Shown: positions 1 through 15,732, numbered from the stretch's first letter. The stretch: DNA of 64,000 bases from Vanilla planifolia (GCA_023846275.1 JAIUJO010000069.1:502501-566500), one strand, 5' to 3'. The notes: generated from the sequence alone by a model not told the origin. Numbers and translations are program-made.

Positions 1-1209
1 GCTCGTATACACACTCACACATTCACGAACATTCCCACCCATATATACACTCACAGAACACACATTTTGACATGAACAAACACACATACATCCACATGCA
101 CATGCATGCACAACAAACATACATAAAAACATGAACACACACATGCATATACACACACACATGCACAAAGACTTGCACACACACCCACACTGACACCAAC
201 ACAGACAAACCCATGCACACAAAAACATACACACACACACACACACTCAAATACACACATGCACACACACATACACATGTTGACACACACATAAACACAT
301 GAGCACAAGTATGCATTCAAATACAAAAATACACAAACATGCCCACTTTGCTCACACATACACTCACACACACATGCACAAATACTCAAACATGAGCATA
401 CACATGCACACACACACACACAAACATGTAGGGACAAATGCACACACATGTGTATGCACACAAACACACATGTGCACACACACAAACATACAGATGATAT
501 AGACTAACACACATTCCCAAATACCCAGACATGCCCACACACACATACATAAGCAAGCACACACATAGACACTTAAACATCCACAGATACACATGGAAAC
601 ACAAAAGAACACAACCATGGACAAAAATGCACATACACCTCCACACAGACCCACACACTTGTATCCATGCACTCGTGTACACACATGTATATGCATGCAC
701 CTGCAAAAGCATGCACACATGCAAACATACACACATGCATGCATGCACATAAGCACACACACACACAAATTCAATCACACAGATATTCATACCCACATAA
801 ATGCACACATGCATGAATATGCCCGCTCATGGACAAACTCGCACACATGAACACACACAAATGTATGTTAACATAGACACACACAAATGCATGCATGCAT
901 GCACAAGCACACATGCACAAATGCACACACCCCCAAGTGTATGTATGCATGCATGTGTGCACACACACACACATGCATAAACATCTGCATCCACATTTTT
1001 AGACATATGCACACACAAGCACATAGACTTGTGCACACACTCACTCACACACACACCACAAACACAAAATCACACATGCACACACACACACACACAAACA
1101 AAAACACACATGCACAAACACACACACATGTGCACACAAACACACACATCTTTACACTTCTAAATGCACACACACACAAAAACTTATGCACACATGCACA
1201 CACACTCAT

Positions 1210-2050
1210 ACAAACAAGATCCCAGACACATTCTAAGTACACACACACACATACACTCAAATGACTCAAAGATGCATACACATACTGACATGCTCACATA
1301 CACATGCATATGTATGCATGCCACACACAAGTCCAAACACGCATTTTTTGACACACATGCACACATATATGGACACACATGTGCACACACACATATGCAC
1401 ACACAAATGCACCCACGAACAATGGCACACACACACAAACACATGCATGCATATGCATGGGCATTGACACAAACAGGTGCACACACATGCACTCACATGA
1501 ACAAACACATGCATAGACACACACACACATAAGCACGTGCACACACACACACAACCATGCACACGCATGCACACATCACACAAATGTACACACATGAAAA
1601 CATACACACGATCCATGCACACACACTCGTTCCAGCATGCACACACACACACACATGCACTCATGCACACATAACATACCCACACACACAAAGACCAATA
1701 CATCCATACACAAGAACATAAACACACACTTGTGCACCTATATATATATGCATGTGTAAACATGCATGCATATAGACACATGAACTCATTCGCACACACA
1801 TATGCACATACACATGCATACACACACATACACCTCAACAAATGCACACACATGCATACATATATGCAAGCAAACACACACACGCACACACGTACACACG
1901 TACACACGTACACACATGCACACATGTGCATGCATGTAGACACAAACGTACTCAGACACATGTGCACAGTAATATAGACATGCCTAAACACAAGTGCACA
2001 AACACACAGACACACATAATAACACAAACGTGTATGCACACGCACATAAA
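1210..2050 (+). repeat. Segmental duplicate A, copy 1
   Basis: This stretch matches 16,216-17,100 in the same order and orientation. Shared non-trivial anchors include ACAAACAAGA followed by CTAAG (1,210 against 16,216), TGACATGCTCACATACACAT, CATGCATGCATAT followed by GGTGCACACACA, AAAGACCAATA (about 1,690 against 16,757), CATGCATATAGACA and CATGCCTA-ACACAAGTGCACA (about 1,980 against 17,041). The offset is about 15.0 kb throughout. These anchors are too specific for chance within low-complexity DNA. The copies differ by many substitutions and small indels, so the duplication is old. Confidence 0.8.
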
Positions 2051-5000
2051 AACATGTGCAAACATATGCAAAAATGCACACACTGACATATGCGCTCTTG
2101 CACACACTCACATATGCGCTCATGCACACAAACACACACACATTTACAGATGCAAACAAGTGTGTTTGTAGACACAGACTCACATGTGCACTTGCTCAAA
2201 ACACACAAAGATGTACTCACATGCACTCGCAAGCACACATGCACACACACACCTTCACAAGCACACACACACACACACAATGTCACACACGCATATGCAA
2301 TTGCATATACTCACTCACACACATACATAGCCATAAACTCACATATGCACACATGCATAGGAATGCTTATACCTGCACAATGGCATGCACCAATGCATAT
2401 ACACACACACACACACCCACACACACACACATAAACATACACAAACATATGCACATGCACATGTGCATATGCATATGCACTCATAACACATGCTCAATTA
2501 CACAACCCCATCCTCTACTCACCCAACCATAAACTCATGCATACACACACATCGATGCATACATAGATGTACACACGCACATACCCATGCACACACATAA
2601 GCACATATGCCCATGCATACAAAAACACACAAAGCCACTCACACACACCTACACAAAAACAAACAAACACGTGCACATGGAATTGTACATGCTCGCAGTT
2701 GCACATGCACACGCATAAAAACCTATAGACACAAACACACTCACAGATGCACACACACACATGCACAATCATGCTCACATGTACATGCATGTAGACATAC
2801 ACATACACGCACTCCGTTGCATCTACACAATGCCATACACAAGGGCACACACATGTACAAACACATAGAAATACATGCACACATAAACGCAAATACACAC
2901 AAAAACACGTGCACACATATATGCATATGCACATGGGTTCTCAAACACACATGCATGCACACACTCAACACACACAAACATACACCCACACATCAAACAC
3001 GCACACATCATATGCACAACACCAACAAAAGAATGCAAACACACACATACACATATGCACATTCACACACACATCCACACAAGCATACACATAGCCACAA
3101 AGTCACACATGAGCTAAAACATGCAAACACTTGCATATTCACACATGCATGCACTCTAGCATAGACAAGTACACACACACACACACTTAAACACACACAA
3201 ATAACAAAAACTAGAAGCACATCTACACATGCTCAAACACACAAAACCACACATGTGCACATAAATGCACACACTCAAATACACATAAACACACCACCAT
3301 GCACACACACATATAGACACAACCAAAAACTCATGCACACATAAACACACAAATGGTTACACAATTGCACACACATAAGAGCTCATACCCAAGCATGCAA
3401 ACACACACATCCCCACACACTAACACAACCACTCACATCTATATACACAAACAAATAGGCACATGTAAACATACACACAAAAATACAAACCCACATAAAA
3501 TAAATGCACACAGGCACATACGTATGCACAAAGAGACACACATGTAGACAAGAGAACACACACAAACACATAAACATGCACACAAAACACTAACATAAGC
3601 ATGCATAAGAAAACATGCACATATGCTTGCACACAAAAATATGCATACGTGCTCACATGAGAACACACAATCATGTGCACTAACACATGTCTAGACACAC
3701 ACATGTACACACTCACACACATGCACATGTATACACACATGCACACACAAAAATGCATGCACAAACTCAATTGAATGCATGCACACCTACACACACATGC
3801 CTACTAGCACACACATGCACACACAAAAGACAAACATAAACACACACTTATGCACACACACATGCACACATACAACAAAAATACACACGTACTTTCACAC
3901 ACACATTATGTGCACATGTACAAACACACATGTGCATACGTGCAAATACATGCACACATATGCACATCCACCCAAACACATAAACACAAGTACATGCTTG
4001 CTTGTAGACCCACATAATATGCACATAACCATAAGCCCACACAAAAGAATGCATGTGCTCACAAAAAACATGCACATACATATGCATTAGTGTCTAGACA
4101 CGCACATACACAGGCATACACATGCATGCACAAAGACATGTACACACAAGCACATGCACACAGACAAATACACATGTACAAGAATGTACACATGCACACT
4201 CATTGAAATAGCTCCACACACACAAATGCATACACACACCCTCATGCACATAAACACACACACATGAACACATATAAAAGCGCTTGAACATGCATTGTGC
4301 CCATATAGATGCACACACGTAAACATAAGTGCACAAACATGCACACCATCACATGCACACTCAAACAAACACATGTATATGCAAACAATCACATATGTTG
4401 GTATAAAGACATCTACACGCAATCCAAAAATGTTTGTACATAAGCACACACAAATGCACACACAAGCATACACAAAAAAATGAACACACATAAAAACGCA
4501 CATGCACATGCACACAAATGTATAAACACACACATGGGCATGCACACACACATACACATGCATATGAACATGGACACTCATACACATACAAGCACACAGT
4601 TGTACACACATAGGTACATATGCACGTGCCCTTGAATGCACATACACAAACTCACATAGGCAAGCATGTACACAAATTAGCTTAATCACACATGCACATT
4701 TATGCACAAACACATACACATGCACACATGCACCCACACAAACATACATGTGCACACATAAAAATTCACAAATGTGTGCTTGCACCCACACATGCTCATA
4801 TAAACACAGCAACACACATGTAGAAAAGTAGACACACACATGCAGGCACACTCACGTATATAGGTATGCCTACAAACACATACACACCAATACACCCACA
4901 CAAATAGACACACACAAGCTTGTACACATGAGCATGCATGCACAATATGCACATGCACATAGACACAAAGATATGTACACAAATGCACACATACACATAC

Positions 5001-8000
5001 ATGTGTGCATGCCACACACATGCAAAAATGCATCCACAAATACACACATGCATACATACACAAATGCATACATACACATATGCACACACATCCACAAATA
5101 CATATATATAGAAACACACACATGCACATCCACAAACACATGCACATAAACATGCTTGCATGCACACACACACACACACACACACATGTACATAAACACA
5201 TCCACACACCAACATGCACACACATGAACACATATCTCCATGCACATGAATCACATTAAGAGATACACATAGATTGACATACATGTCCACACATGTACAT
5301 GCACAATTGCACATACACAAGCACCCATGCATACGCACAAAAACACACATGCATGCACACACACAAGAACATACACATACATGCACACACATGAATACAA
5401 ACACAAGAAAAAATGCACACATACAAGTATACACATATGCATGCATGCACACAAAAGTAGGCAAACTCACTCACACGCATACACAAACACTCCCTCACCC
5501 ACAAACATGCACACTAGCCCACATGTGCATGCACACACACATAAACACACACACACTTGGACATGTTTATACATAGTCACACACTCACATGCAGACACTA
5601 AAATACACACACCCATTCACACACTCACAAGCACACAAAAACATACACACACCTACACACACAGATGCATGCACAAACACATGCACACAAATGCATGCAC
5701 GCAAGCACTCACACACACACATGTGAAAAAACACATGCATATGCTTACACACATGTACCCACATATGCACAGCCATGCACACATGCACAAACACCTACAC
5801 ACATGAACACAAATATGCATACACACACAAGCACACACACTTGCCCCACTCATGCACACACACACACTTGCCCACATACATACATATGCTTATGAATACA
5901 CTAACATGCACACAAAAAAAATAGATGCATTGGCACACCGACACAAATAAATATATGCATTATTGCAATCACCTAGACATATGTGCCCACACACACACTC
6001 ATAAAAACTTATAGGAACATGAACATGCACACGCACACATACAAACACATGTAATCTTATGCACACCACCCATGTCTACACAAATGCATGCATGCACAAA
6101 CACACTCACATGCATATAAAGACACATAAGCCTATGCACACACATAATCATGCAATCACATGCAAACACACACAATCACAAAAGTACACATTCATGCATA
6201 TGAATTAACACACACAAACACATATGTAAGCACCTAGGCACATACAAGCACACAAATACACACACACATAGCCACACACATCCACACATGCAAAAGCACA
6301 CACAAATGCATACACACAAAAATGCACAATGCACTTTCACACACAAATACACCATACAAATACATAAACAAAGACAAGTAAAAAATTTTACACAAGTACA
6401 TGCATGCACACATGTACACAAGCACATGTAAGCACACATGCTCATAAACACACTTGCACACATATACACACTCACACACCTAAATGAAAACATGCATATA
6501 CACACATAAGCACACACACACACATAAGCATGCACACACATAAGCACACACACACATGAGCACACACACACATGAGAATGCACACATATACACACACACA
6601 AACATATAAGTCATAGGCACACACACACACAAATGAGTGCACATGCAAGCACAAGCACATGTGTGCACGCACTCGTAGACACACACACACATGCACTAGA
6701 ACACACTTGCACAGGCACACTCAAATTCTTACACACACACATACATAAAAGCACATGTGCTCATACGTGAAACCGCATATGTGCACACTTATTAATGCAT
6801 AAGAATGCATAATCTGCACTTAAAAAATGCACTAACATAGACACATGATTTCATGTAGACATATGAACCTATATTTCTACACATGTACGTAGTCATATGT
6901 ATGTTAATACAAACACACATGTGCACACAAATGTGCAATCACATACACAAGCACGTACACCCACTCAGACATAAAAAGGTACTCACACACATTCATGCAT
7001 GCATAGGCACATGCATATACACATGCACACACACACACACACATAGGGATGCACAGGCACACATGCTTGCAAAAATAAGCACACACATGCACATAAACAT
7101 GCACACACTCCCAAAAAAATACTTGCACACAAGCACACACATACTCACATGCACACATAGCCACATGCTTGCATGCTTGAACACAAAGGAACACTCAAAA
7201 TACCCATGCACACATACATGCATGCACGTACATGCATAGCCACACATGCACACACAAATATCTGCACATAAATACATGTGCACACGCACACATGCACACA
7301 TGCATCCAAGCACACACACACACACACACACATAGACATCCACACACACTCATACACAAACAAAAAATAAATATGCATACACACAAATGAATGCACTAGT
7401 CCACAAAACACTTACACATAATTGCACATACAGATGCATGACACACCTACACACATGCAAAATCACATACACGAACACATATGTTTGAAAATGCACACAC
7501 ACATACACACATACACACATGAACTCTCACAGACCAATATATATCTGCATACACACACATGTACCAATACACAATTCACGTAAGAACATGCATGCATCCA
7601 CACACACACATACATATAGACATATGTGCAAATAAATACACATGCACAAACACATATAAATGCATGAATACACAAACATACACAATTGCACAAATGTATG
7701 AATGCACACACATACACAATTGCACAAATGCACACACATACACATGTATACATGCACACACAATCACACATGCATATAGGCATTCCCACATAAGCATGCA
7801 TTTAGGAATACAAGTACATATGCACATAGGCATGCCAAAATAGGTGGAGAACCTGCACACACATATGCATATAAAGACACATGCATATGCACATAAGCAA
7901 GCACACACACTCAAACAATTGCCCACACACATAAGGGCACTCAAGCACCCACACATGCATACCCACGCACCTATACACACACTAACATACATGCACACAA

Positions 8001-9179
8001 ACACACACATAAAAATGAATAGGCACACAAGCACCCAAAAGTAGATGACTACATGTGCACACATACACATTCACACAAACATATACAATGACACATGCAC
8101 ACACATAGACATACACAAATGCATAAACACATGCACACACATACACATAGAAATGTATTGACACAATCATGCATACACACACACAAATACATACAGTCAT
8201 AGATTCACACGCTCTTGCATGTACACTTACATATACACAAGCACATAAACACATGCACACACATAATCATTCACATACACATACAAGCATGCACACATGC
8301 ATGCACTTGCACACACACTCAAACACTTGCACAAACACAAACACACTCATGCATTGTCACACTTGTAAAAAATACATGAGAACATGTACATAAGCACACA
8401 CACATGCACATGAAGGCATGCACACGCACACACATAGGCACACACACACACACAAATGCATATACACTTGCTCAAGCAGACATATGCGTGCATGCCGACA
8501 CATAAATACGTGCACAAGGACACATGAACATACACTTGAACACCTACACACAACACAAGGACACACATGCAAGCATGCATAAAAATTTTTACAAAGAGAC
8601 ACACACTTGCATATAGTCATGCTCACACTTATACACTCATGCATGCATTCTCTTGCACACATGTGCATGCACAACATACATAAATGAACAAATACAATCA
8701 CATTCAGACAGGCACACAAACACATGCTTACGCGATGATGCACACATGCACATATACACAGACACGCAATGGACATACGCATGGATGCTCAGATGCTCAT
8801 ATAGAAACATGCTCACATATATACATGCAAACACATGCACACGTAGACACACATGCTCACATGTATTCATGCTCACGTGTATTCATGCACACAAACACAC
8901 AAGCACAGATGCACACACACACATGTGCACATGGACAAATACACATAACCATGCACACATAGGAACATAGACACATATGTGCACACACCCTCACATGCTT
9001 GTATGTATGGAAAGACACATACACACATGCCCACACACCCACATGTTAGCACAAACAACCACATGGACCTACACACACAATTGCATTCACATGCACACAT
9101 ACATGCTTGCATGAATGCATACACATGCACACACATACACACACACAAACACTAACGTGCACACCCATTCATACATACA

Positions 9180-9700
9180 TGCACACAATTGTAAATACAA
9201 CACATGAGTACACCTACACATCCACATATGTGCACAAGCACATGTAGATAACCTGCACACACACACACACACATACATACCCACACATATACACACACAT
9301 GCACACATGCTCATAAACATATGCAGAAGGACACACACACAATCACAAATGCACATACATGCATACCTATACACACACACATGTATATCGACATATATAT
9401 GAACACAAATCCATCCACACACCCACATGCATGCACACATTCTTTTGAATAGGCACACTCACAACTGCACACATAACAACACACACACACACAATCCCAC
9501 ATACCTAGACATACTCACATGAGCAAACAAACATGTATGTGTAGACACACACACACATGCACATGCACATCCATGCACATAGACAAACATTCACACATGT
9601 ATGAATGAAGAAACATATAGATGCAAACCCAAGAACACATATGCATGCAAACATACACATTAGCATATGCATACACGGATAAATATATACACACACACAT
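9180..9700 (+). repeat. Segmental duplicate B, copy 1
   Basis: This stretch matches 19,695-20,215 at an offset of about 10.51 kb. Anchors are GCACATGTAGATAACCT (9,238 against 19,753), AATGCACATACATGCATACC, CATAACAACACA (9,472 against 19,975) and AAGAACACA-ATGCATG-AAACATACACAT (9,631 against 20,139). The constant offset over several hundred bases supports a true duplication and not convergent simple repeat. Confidence 0.8.
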
Positions 9701-10958
9701 ACATATAGATCCATCATGCACAGTTCCATACACATACACACATGCACACACATAAACACACATAAATAAAAATGCACACATAGATACACACTTGCACAAG
9801 CACATGTGCATGCAAACACACACCCACATGTAAACATAGGCTCATACACATGCACATTCATGTGCACATGCACACACACACACACACCTACACACACATG
9901 CATATAAATAAGACATGCACATGTGCATGCACATCAACACACACACTTGACTTCACACACACACACATGTGCATGTACACAAACATGCTCACTCACAAAC
10001 TTACACACAAGTACACACATACATATGCATGCATGCAAACACACACACACACACACTAACACATAGTTCATTGCACACCACATGCACTCATGAACACACA
10101 CATAAATAAATGCACAGATTTGCATATGCTCACACAAGTAGTTACACACACATACACGTACACAATTGCACATGCATAGCCACACAATACACATGTAAAC
10201 ATGTACAAATGCACCCATAAACATAGCCATGTATGGACACATGAACACACACATACATGAACATGCACAAACGTATAAATGCAAACACAAATAGGCAATC
10301 ATGAGCACAAATGCTCACATGCGTACACACATGCACCCACGTAAAGACATAGTCACATGCACAAACATTGGTACCCATACACACACATGCAGGCATGCAT
10401 GCAAATTCTTACATGTACACACACACATATACAAATATATGCATGCACACACACAAGCACCCAACTTCACACAAATACACACACAAACTCATAAAGACAT
10501 GCACAAGTACATAGACACACATGAAGGAATGCACATACATAACCATCTACACACACACATGCTTGCTCACACACATAAAAGCAAACATGTACACACACAC
10601 ATGCATGCACACATGCTCACACACACAAATAAACACACACACATATGCAGGCAAGCAAAAACAACTTCACACATACACACACACACACACACACACTCAT
10701 TGCTACACACACATGTGCATGCACACACACACACACACACAAACACATGCATGCACATATACATAAACTTACACATGCACTAACACACACAAGCTCACAT
10801 GCATTCACATGCACACCCATGGACACTCACACACACATGCACATATACATGCAAACTCTCTCATGCACATACACCAAAAAATAGAAAAACTTGTGCAAAA
10901 ACATATGTATAGACATAGAGAAACATATAACCACATAAACATGCACAAAGACACCCAC

Positions 10959-10976
10959 ACATCCATGTGTGGATGT
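10959..10976. other. Hairpin at CA-to-TG strand switch
   Basis: ACATCCA and TGGATGT form perfect 7-bp inverted arms around a TGTG loop, exactly where the + strand changes from CA-rich to TG-rich. CA-rich sequence runs into the left arm and TG-rich sequence begins directly after the right one. It is probably the scar of an inversion or fold-back joining event. Confidence 0.75.
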
Positions 10977-13791
10977 CTTCTTGTGAGAGTACATGTGTGT
11001 GCATGAGTGTATGTATCAATGTGTTTTTGTTTGTACTTGCATGTTCATTATCTTGTGTTTGTGTATGCATTTGTTTGTCTGCATTTGTGCATCTAAGCAT
11101 GATTGCACCTATGTTTGTGGGCTCATATGTGGGTATGTCTTTGTCATTGATTTGCTTGTGCTAGTGTCTATCTAAGTGTGCCTATACAAAAGTATGCATG
11201 CATGTGTGTGTAGTTTTATTTGAATGAGCTTGTGCATATGTGTATTCTTATCCTTGTGTGTTTGTGCATGTGTGTGAGTATATGTGTGCATACATGTTTG
11301 TGTGTGTGTGAGTGAATGTGTATGTGTGTTTGTGTGCATGTGTGTATGGTGTATTTGCTTTTATGCATGTAGGTGTGTATGTGTATACATGTGTGAATGT
11401 GCATGTGTGTGTTGTGTATGTGTGCGTGTGCATGTGTGTTAATGTGTGCATATAGGTACGTGTCTATGTGCACATGGATGGGTGTGTGGGCATGTTTGTA
11501 TGCAATGCCTATGTGTTTATTATTATGGGTGTGGTTGTGGGTGTGAGTAAGTATGTGTGCCTGTATATGTGTGCACATGCATGTGTATATATGTTTCTAT
11601 GTATTTGTATGTGTTCATAAGTGTGTGTATGTTTTTGTGCAATTGCTTGCATAATTTTATGTTTGTGTGTGTGTGTGTGTGCATGTGTATGCATGTGTAC
11701 ACATGTGTATGTGTGGTTGTGCACATGTATATATGTATGAGTGTGTATTTGTTTGCATGCATGTCTATATGTTTGAGTGTATCTAGATATTTGAGGTATG
11801 TACTTGCATGTGTGTGTGTGGATTGGGGGTGTATGCACTTTTATATGTGCATGAAGACACATGTTTGTGTGGGTTAGTGCATAGATGCTTATGTAAGTTT
11901 AGGTGTGTGGGTATTTTTGTACTTGTGTGTGTGTGTGTGCACATATTTGCATTTGTACACACACACATGTTTGTATGTGGATGCATACACATGCATGTGT
12001 GTGTGCATGAATGTGCATATGTGCATGTGTGTGTACTTTGGTGCATATGTATGTGAGCATCCATGCTTCTATGTGTGAATATATGTCCATGCATGTGTGT
12101 GCTTATGTGTATGCCCATATGTGCATGCACACGTGTGTGTGCATGTGAATGTGTTTGTGCACACATGTGTGTGTGCATGTGTTTGTATGTGCATTTATAT
12201 GTGTGTATTGGCATGAGCATGTGTTTGCACTTGTGCATGTCATGTATGTGTTTTTCTATGTGTTTTTGTGTATTTATGAGTGAATATGTGTGTCCATGTG
12301 CACATGTGTGAGTGTGTGCATGTGCATGTGTTGGTTTAGATGAGTGTGTGCATGTGTGTGTGTGTGTGCATTTGTTTGTATGCATAGGTATGTGTACATG
12401 CATGTGCATATGTGTAAATATATTTGTGTGTGCATGCATGTGTGTTTGTGTCTATGCATGTGTGTTGCATGCATCCATGTGTGTGCATGTGTTTGTGAGA
12501 GCATATCTTTCATGTGTGTGCTTATGCATATGTGTGCATGTGTGTGATTGGTGGTCGATTTGTGCATACATGCATATGTGTGCATGGGCATACGTGTGTG
12601 TACCTATGTGTATGGATATGTGTGTACATGTGTGTCTTTGTATGTTTGTGTGTGGTTCCATGTGGGTACATGTGTGAATAAGTGTGTATCTTTGTACATA
12701 TGTGCATGTATACATGTAAGCATCTGTGTAAGTGTGTCTACATGGATGTGAGGGAATGTGCATACATATGTGCATGTTTGTGTACATGTGTGTCTATAAG
12801 TTCTTGTATTTGAGTGTGCATATGTGGGTGTAGTACGTGCATGTATGCGAGTGCATGTTTGTGTGTGTGCATGTGTGATTTCATGTTAGTTTGTGTGCAT
12901 GTGAGTGGGCATACATTTGTGACTTCATAGATGTGTATGTTTGTGTGTGTGTGCATGTGTCTATATTTTTATTTGCTTTTTTGATTGAGGATGTGTGTGC
13001 ATGCATGTTTATGAGTATGTGTGCACGTGCATTTGATTGTGTTTGTGGTTTTGTGTTTTTGTGTAGGAGTGAGTGTCAATGTGTGTGTGTGGGTTTTTCG
13101 TGAGTGTGTGTGTGTGTGTGTATTTATGTGCTTATCTTAGTGTGTATGGGTGTGTATACTTTAGTGTACATGTGTGCACACATGTGAGTGCATATGTGTG
13201 TGCATGTGTGTGTGCTTGTATGCATATAGTAATATGTGTGCTTGAATGTATGCATCCATTTGTGTGTGTGTTTATCCTTGTTTACATGGATGTGTGAGAG
13301 TATGTATGTGGATGTGTGTATGAATGTGTGTTTGTGCTTATGTGGGCATGTGTTTGTGTGTGCATGCATGTATAATGCATCTTTGTGTGTATTTTTTTGT
13401 TTGTGTTCATGTTTATAAGTTCATGCATGTGCTTATGTTTGTGCATGTGTGTTTGTGTGCGGGTGTGTGTTTGTGTATGAACATGTGTGTGTATGCATGT
13501 GTGTGTGTGTATGTGTGCTTGTATGTGAGTGAATACATTCATATGCATGTGTGCAATGCATGTGAATGTCTTTTCATATGCATGGATTTGTGTGTGCACA
13601 TGTTAATATGTGTGTACGTCTGTGCATGTGAGTTAAGGTGTGTATATGTTTAGGAATGTGTGTATGTGTGACTATGCATGTGCATGTCTATATGTGTATC
13701 TATGAGTCAACAAGCATGTCATGTGTGCATGCATGAGGATGTGTGTATGTGCGTGTTGTGTACATAACTACATGTACTCATGTGTGTGTGT

Positions 13792-13801
13792 GGGGGGGGG
13801 G
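13792..13801 (+). repeat. G10 homopolymer in TG repeat
   Basis: Ten consecutive G interrupt the TG-rich repeat. A C10 run at 17,284-17,293 is the counterpart in the CA-oriented block 3. Long G tracts are otherwise absent from the island. Confidence 0.9.
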
Positions 13802-14828
13802 ATACGAGTGTTTTGGTGTACATGTGTGAGTTTGTGCAACTCTGTGTTTGTGTGCATGCATGCACATGTTTGTGTGGGTGAGTGTATGGGTGCATGTGTG
13901 CGTACGTGTGTATAGGTGTATATGTGCTTATTTGTGTGAGTGTGTGCATGCAAGCTTGTGTATGTGAGTATCAGTGTGTGCCTATGTGTAAGTGCATACA
14001 CACACGTCTATCTGTAAGTGCATTTCCATGTGTGTGTGTACATATGTCTATCTATGTATGTGTGTGCATGTGTGATTATATATGCGTGTATGTGTGCATA
14101 TATGCATGTGTGCCCTAGCATGTGTTCATATATACATGCATCCTTCTCTATGTGTGTGTGCACATGCATGTGTGCGTGTATGTGTGTGCATTTATGTGTG
14201 CTCATTTGTGTGCAAATCAATGTGTGCATGTATATACATGTGTGTTTGCTTGTGCATAAGGGTGTATGACTGTTCATGTGTGTGTTAGGATATACATGTG
14301 TTTGCACATGTGTGTGTGCAAATCAATGTGTCTGTGCATGTGTTTATGCATGTGCATATATGTGTCTATGTGTATGTTCGTGCACTAGAGTGTGCATGCA
14401 TGTTAGCTTTTGTATGTGCACGTGTGTGTGCAAGTGTGCATTTGTGTAGGTGTGCGTGGGTGTATGTGTTTGTGTGTATTTGTGTACATGTGTGTGTTCA
14501 CATGCACACATGTGCAGTTGTATATATGTGTGACTATTTGTGCATATGTGTGGGCATCTGCATTTGTGTGTATCTACATATTTGTGTAAAAACAACTATA
14601 TGTTAGAGAGTTTGAGTGTTTGTGTTTGTGTGCATGCATGTATGTTTGTACATGTTTGCATGTCAATGTTTGTGTTTGTGTTCATGTGTGTATGTGCATT
14701 TGTATGCATGCATGAGTGTGCATGTGCATGTGCTTATCTAAATGTTTCTGTGTGTGTGTGTGTGCATGTTTATGTGCATACCTTGGAGAGTGGTGGTGCG
14801 TGTGAGTGTATGTGTATGTGTGAGTACT

Positions 14829-14831
<3 letters not shown>

Positions 14832-14863
<32 letters not shown>
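14832..14863. repeat. (AT)16 microsatellite
   Basis: Sixteen perfect AT dinucleotides sit between TG-rich flanks and are followed directly by a short (TG)n. The perfect repeat contrasts with the degenerate surroundings and suggests recent expansion. Confidence 0.97.
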
Positions 14864-14865
<2 letters not shown>

Positions 14866-15568
14866 GTGTGTGTGTGTGCGTGTGTGATGAGTGTGTGAGC
14901 ACATGTGCATGTGTGTATGTGTGTGTATGTGCATGTATTTATGTGTATTACTGTGTGCTCCTGCATGTGATTGTCTGTATGTGTGTGTGCATACATCTAC
15001 GAGTACATGTGCAAGTTTGTGCACACGTGTGTACACATGGGTGTGTATGTGTTTGTGCATGCATGTAAGTTTGTGTGTTTGTATGAGGGAGCATCTATGT
15101 ATGTATATTTGTTTGTTTGGATATATGAGTGGGTGTGAGTGCATGTGTGTGCTTGTATGCAAGATTGTGCATGTGTTTGTGTGTGTATCTACATGTGTGT
15201 GTGACATGAATGTGTGTGTGCTTTTGTATGTTTGTGTGTGAATCGATGTCTGAGCCTGTGTGTGTACCTGTGCATGTGCATGTTTATGCATTTTCTTCTA
15301 CATGCTTGTGCACATTAGTGTAAATGTGTGAGTACATGTCTATGTGTATACGTGCATATTTGTTTGTGCATGCATGTTTGCATTTGTGTACATGCATGTG
15401 TGTTTCCATGTGTGTGTATATGTGTGCAAGTGTTCTTTTGCATGCATGTGTTTGTGCATCAATATGTGCATGTTGTATGAGTGTGCAAGCATGTCTTTTT
15501 GTGTGTGTGTATATGCATGTGTCCATGTGCAAGTGCATTTGTCTCTATGTGTATGTTTATGAGCATGG

Positions 15569-15572
<4 letters not shown>

Positions 15573-15650
<78 letters not shown>
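15573..15650. repeat. Compound (AT)22(GT)17 microsatellite
   Basis: Twenty-two perfect AT units run straight into seventeen perfect GT units. This is one of the longest pure dinucleotide tracts in the window and is likely length-polymorphic. Assembly length may be unreliable here. Confidence 0.96.
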
Positions 15651-15652
<2 letters not shown>

Positions 15653-15732
15653 ATGTGTCTATACATTTACAAAAGTGCATGTGTGTGTGTGTGTTTATGT
15701 GTCTATACATTTACAAAAGTGTATGTGTGTGC
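15651..15732 (+). repeat. 44-bp tandem duplication
   Basis: Two adjacent copies, starting at 15,651 and 15,695, share TTATGTGTCTATACATTTAC followed by AAAAGTG. The period is 44 bp, directly downstream of the compound microsatellite. Confidence 0.9.

Larger units (their letters stand above)
1..10965 (+). repeat. AC/GT island, block 1 (CA on + strand)
   Basis: About 11 kb made almost wholly of CA dinucleotides interrupted by TG (as CATGCA), TA, short A runs and occasional CTCA or CCCA. No pure (CA)n run is long; the tract is a mosaic in which pyrimidine-purine alternation is largely kept. No gene is visible. Open frames of up to about 300 codons on the minus strand are only Cys/Val/Met/His strings caused by TG repeats lacking stop codons, and the plus strand gives His/Thr strings. 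Parts of this block (1,210-2,050 and 9,180-9,700) have diverged copies in block 3. It could be called a decayed microsatellite, but the length and internal duplications go well beyond an ordinary one. Confidence 0.97.

Noticed and set aside
1-120. Telomeric or subtelomeric repeat
   Set aside because: No TTTAGGG or related heptamer runs are seen anywhere; the repeat is dinucleotide-based.
1266-2183. Long minus-strand open frame (305 codons) rich in Cys, Val, Met and His, and many similar ones across 1-52,127
   Set aside because: TG-dinucleotide DNA lacks stop codons in most frames and always translates to Cys/Val, with His/Thr on the other strand. There is no conserved domain, no codon bias and no start context, and overlapping frames are equally open.
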